Of a stretch of 7,981 nucleotides of DNA, positions 5,841-7,981 are shown piece after piece (position 1 is the first letter of the stretch; each line of letters begins with the position of its first letter). The notes under the pieces were generated by a model. That model searched no databases. It was given only the letters and a program-made list of their open reading frames with translations, and was not told where the DNA came from. The position numbers and the translations under genes are program-made. Source of the DNA: Hydrogenothermus sp. (GTDB taxonomy: Bacteria; Aquificota; Aquificia; Aquificales; Hydrogenothermaceae); the NCBI GenBank assembly GCA_003978675.1, contig QNYP01000181.1, positions 1 to 7,981 of the forward strand, in the 5' to 3' direction.

Positions 5841-6605
5841 TTATAGTTTACTATGATTAAATTTATATATCAAATAAATACCTTCAAGACTTAAATATTC
5901 ATCTAAAATATGTTTTATAGATAAACCTCTTGATATTAATTTAGAATTTCCTCCAGTTATGATTATATTGAAACTATGATTGTAATGTTTAGAAATTCTA
6001 TTAACCATACCTTCTATTAAGCTACAATATCCAAAAAATATCCCTGATTGTATACTTTCAATTGTCGTTTTACCTATTATATTTTTAGTTTCATCTATAG
6101 AAACCATAGGAAGTTTTGAAGTTTTAGAAAATAATGTTTTTATGCTACTGTCAATTCCAGGAAATATTGCTCCTCCCTCATACTCCCCTTTTTCGTTAAC
6201 GATATCAAATGTGATTGCAGTACCAAGGTCTATAACAATTAATGGAGGGTTTGCTTTATGAATAGCTCCATAAGCATTTACTAATCTGTCCATACCAACT
6301 TCATAAGGATTTTTATAGTTGTTTTTTATAGGAATTTTTAACTCTTTCCCAATTATTAGAGGCTTTTTATTAAATCCTTTTTTTATTGCATGTGATATTT
6401 TATCTTCTATTTGAGGAACAACTGAAGATATAACAAAATCTTGAACTTTTAAATTTTCTACTGAAAAAATTGTTTTTAAATCTAAAAGCCAATCATCAAC
6501 TGTTTTATCAATATTTGATGAAAGTTTATAACTTTTTAAAAATTTTTGGTCTTTTACAAATCCAAATTCTACAGTTGTATTGCCTATATCTATTGCTAAA
6601 ATCAT
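5841..6605 (-). CDS. coaX: Type III pantothenate kinase
   Basis: CoaX phosphorylates pantothenate, the first step of CoA synthesis, and belongs to the ASKHA fold. The 254 residues match the family length. Motifs are the phosphate-binding DIGNTTVEFGF (6-16), SSVVP (60-64), the GMDRLVNAYGA substrate motif (104-114), VIDLGTAITFD (124-134), GGAIFPGI (144-151), IGKTTIESIQSGIFFG (177-192) and ITGGNS (216-221). The start MILAIDIGNT is typical, and the ATG at 6605 overlaps the amidase TGA as ATGA. AAGGAG directly abuts this ATG with no spacer, so translation probably depends on coupling to the amidase. The 39-residue peptide follows 33 bases downstream. Confidence 0.95.
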   Translation of the reverse strand: MILAIDIGNTTVEFGFVKDQKFLKSYKLSSNIDKTVDDWLLDLKTIFSVENLKVQDFVISSVVPQIEDKISHAIKKGFNKKPLIIGKELKIPIKNNYKNPYEVGMDRLVNAYGAIHKANPPLIVIDLGTAITFDIVNEKGEYEGGAIFPGIDSSIKTLFSKTSKLPMVSIDETKNIIGKTTIESIQSGIFFGYCSLIEGMVNRISKHYNHSFNIIITGGNSKLISRGLSIKHILDEYLSLEGIYLIYKFNHSKL

Positions 6606-7825
6606 CTCCTTACCACTATATAACTTTGGTTATAAAAATAGTCTACTATACCAAGATATATAGATGCGGCAAAGTTTTTTAAAAAGATATTGTTTTTTAA
6701 TAGTTTTGCATCATATTTATTAGTTAAAAATGCAGTTTCTATTAAAATAGAAGGAATTCCAGGGTTTTTTAAAACTATAAAATTTCCACTGTCTATATCT
6801 TTAACTGTAGTTATATAATTTAATTTCCTTTTCAATGTATAAGCAAATTTAAAGCCCTCTACCACTGTTGTATTTATTGCCAGTTCCGCAACTATTTTAT
6901 TTACATACCAATTTCTACTCACTCTTACTTCCTTTATAAAAATTGGATTTTCTCTATTTTCTCTACTTTCTACAAGTCTAGTTAGTTTCTTCTTTGCTCC
7001 TTCTAGACTTAATGTATAGATATATGTTCCTCTTGCATTTGGGTTTGGTGCTGAATTACAGTGGATACTTATTAAAAGATCAGGGTGATATTTCATTACC
7101 CTTATACTTCTACGGTATGGTGATATTGTCTCGTTTTTTTTCCTGGTTAATAACACTTTAAACCTGCCATCTTTCTCAAGTAGCTTTTTTAAATACATAG
7201 CTATTTTCCAATTAATCTTACTTTCTACAACACCATTAGCTATAGCCCCTGGGTCTGCCCCTCCATGCCCTGGGTCTATCATAATAAGTTTTTTTCTTAG
7301 GGAGAAGTCTTTTTTCTTAGCTCCTTCTGACACAAGTATGTAAAAAACAGGGTCTAGAGTAAATTTAAAATTTTTAGGGATTTTTTGTAAAAGATTTATT
7401 GGTTCTAATTTAACTGTAGGTTCAAAATTTTTCTTTTTCTCAAATTTAACAATATGCTTTGTTCTACTTTTAAGAGCTAAATTTTTTTCGTTAGAATAAA
7501 AAACTATTTCAAAACCACCTTTACGCCTTTTTACGAAATGTTTAACGTTAGAACTTTTCAGTTCAAAAACAATTTTTAATCCTTCTACAGTTTTTATAAT
7601 ATTAATATCTTTTAATAAATCTGTCTTTCTTTTCCTCAGTTTTACACTATCTACTCCATTTAGCTGAATAACCAAAAAAGAAGGATCTATAAATGGAATT
7701 TCTTCTATATTTTGAATATTTGATATATAAACAATATCCTTTTTTTCAAAATGCTTTATATTTATAGAAGAAGCAAATACATAGCTGATAAAAATTAAAC
7801 ACACAGATAAAATTACTTTTACCAT
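6602..7825 (-). CDS. N-acetylmuramoyl-L-alanine amidase (AMIN + amidase_3), AmiC-like
   Basis: This periplasmic zinc amidase cuts the bond between MurNAc and the peptide stem, usually to separate daughter cells. The 407-residue protein has a signal peptide (1-19, MVKVILSVCLIFISYVFAS), an AMIN-like beta domain for envelope targeting (about 25-115), a linker (about 116-175) and the amidase_3 domain (about 179-398). The expected Zn ligands are H187 in MIDPGHGGADPGA, E201 in VVESKINW and H255 in LISIHCNSA; the catalytic glutamate is E363 in SILIETAFLTN. The ATG at 7825 is preferred over an adjacent in-frame TTG at 7828 because AAAGAGG at 7837-7831 is 5 bases from the ATG but only 2 from the TTG. 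Its codons for about residues 157-199 lie in an inverted duplicate at the window's right end. Confidence 0.93.
   Translation of the reverse strand: MVKVILSVCLIFISYVFASSINIKHFEKKDIVYISNIQNIEEIPFIDPSFLVIQLNGVDSVKLRKRKTDLLKDINIIKTVEGLKIVFELKSSNVKHFVKRRKGGFEIVFYSNEKNLALKSRTKHIVKFEKKKNFEPTVKLEPINLLQKIPKNFKFTLDPVFYILVSEGAKKKDFSLRKKLIMIDPGHGGADPGAIANGVVESKINWKIAMYLKKLLEKDGRFKVLLTRKKNETISPYRRSIRVMKYHPDLLISIHCNSAPNPNARGTYIYTLSLEGAKKKLTRLVESRENRENPIFIKEVRVSRNWYVNKIVAELAINTTVVEGFKFAYTLKRKLNYITTVKDIDSGNFIVLKNPGIPSILIETAFLTNKYDAKLLKNNIFLKNFAASIYLGIVDYFYNQSYIVVRR
7228..7356 (-). repeat. Inverted repeat, left arm (inside the amidase gene)
   Basis: These 129 bases are perfectly complementary in reverse to 7853-7981, with 496 bases between the arms. 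The arm encodes amidase residues from about 157 to 199, including the Zn-binding MIDPGHGGADPGA motif. It is the native copy, because it is continuous with an intact gene. Confidence 0.97.
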
Positions 7826-7830
7826 CAAAT

Positions 7831-7837
7831 CCTCTTT
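7831..7837 (-). promoter_or_regulatory. Ribosome binding site of the amidase
   Basis: AAAGAGG on the - strand is 5 bases before the ATG at 7825, which selects that ATG over the TTG just upstream. It lies before the inverted-repeat junction (about 7847-7853), so it is probably native sequence. Confidence 0.6.
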
Positions 7838-7852
7838 AAAAATAACTTACTT

Positions 7853-7981
7853 TAGACCCTGTTTTTTACATACTTGTGTCAGAAGGAGCTAAGAAAAAAG
7901 ACTTCTCCCTAAGAAAAAAACTTATTATGATAGACCCAGGGCATGGAGGGGCAGACCCAGGGGCTATAGCTAATGGTGTTG
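7853..7981 (+). repeat. Inverted repeat, right arm (partial amidase copy at sequence end)
   Basis: This is an exact reverse-complement copy of 7228-7356 running to the last base, so its true extent is unknown. In the + direction it is open in the amidase frame from 7846 to the end, with no start or upstream half. The pairing continues past one mismatch (7852 T against 7357 G) for 5 more bases (7847-7851). This short homology at the junction suits a fold-back chimera. Confidence 0.95.

Noticed and set aside
6470..6682. Open frame of 70 codons on the + strand
   Set aside because: It is antisense to the coaX and amidase junction and has no supporting ribosome site.
7853..7981. Second genuine amidase gene on the + strand
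   Set aside because: Perfect identity to the first copy, no start codon or upstream half, and truncation by the sequence end make a chimera or duplication fragment more likely than a paralog.

Overview
The window is AT-rich and almost fully coding. It fits a diderm, probably thermophilic bacterium with a compact genome. The mix of genes, the low G+C and the style of the LeuC N-terminus (MGMTITEKI) recall Aquificota, for example low-GC Hydrogenothermaceae such as Sulfurihydrogenibium. That placement is an inference from memory, not from a search. An outer membrane is implied by an LptF/LptG-family permease and a periplasmic AMIN-type amidase.

The layout is two convergent gene trains. The + strand train (1-4326) is leuC, a coiled-coil membrane-anchored protein, a DUF2892/YgaP-like small membrane protein, ruvX (yqgF) with no ATG/GTG/TTG start, mltG and an lptF/lptG-family gene. 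The - strand train, read from 7825 down to 4323, is an AMIN/amidase_3 N-acetylmuramoyl-L-alanine amidase, coaX, a 39-residue single-span membrane peptide, an 85-residue acidic protein of unknown function, dapB and a two-span AtpZ/AtpI-like protein. Genes in each train are packed tightly: ATGA overlaps at ruvX/mltG and amidase/coaX, and a 1-base overlap at dapB/atpZ. The trains meet tail to tail with stop codons overlapping by 4 bases. The longest stretch without a gene is 57 bases, so no promoter-sized or RNA-gene-sized gap is seen.

Functionally this is mostly housekeeping. It covers leucine synthesis (leuC), DNA repair or RNA processing (ruvX), CoA synthesis (coaX), diaminopimelate/lysine synthesis (dapB), and envelope building and remodelling (mltG, amidase, lptF/G). 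dapB, mltG and the amidase touch peptidoglycan precursor supply, strand termination and peptide-stem cleavage respectively, but on opposite strands, so joint control is not implied.

The most unusual structure is at the right edge. The last 129 bases are a perfect inverted copy of 7228-7356, inside the amidase gene, and begin about 28 bases upstream of the amidase start. Because this copy runs to the end of the sequence and the junction shows short homology, it looks more like a fold-back amplification or assembly chimera than a real second gene. I found no sign of a new defence system, mobile element or CRISPR array.
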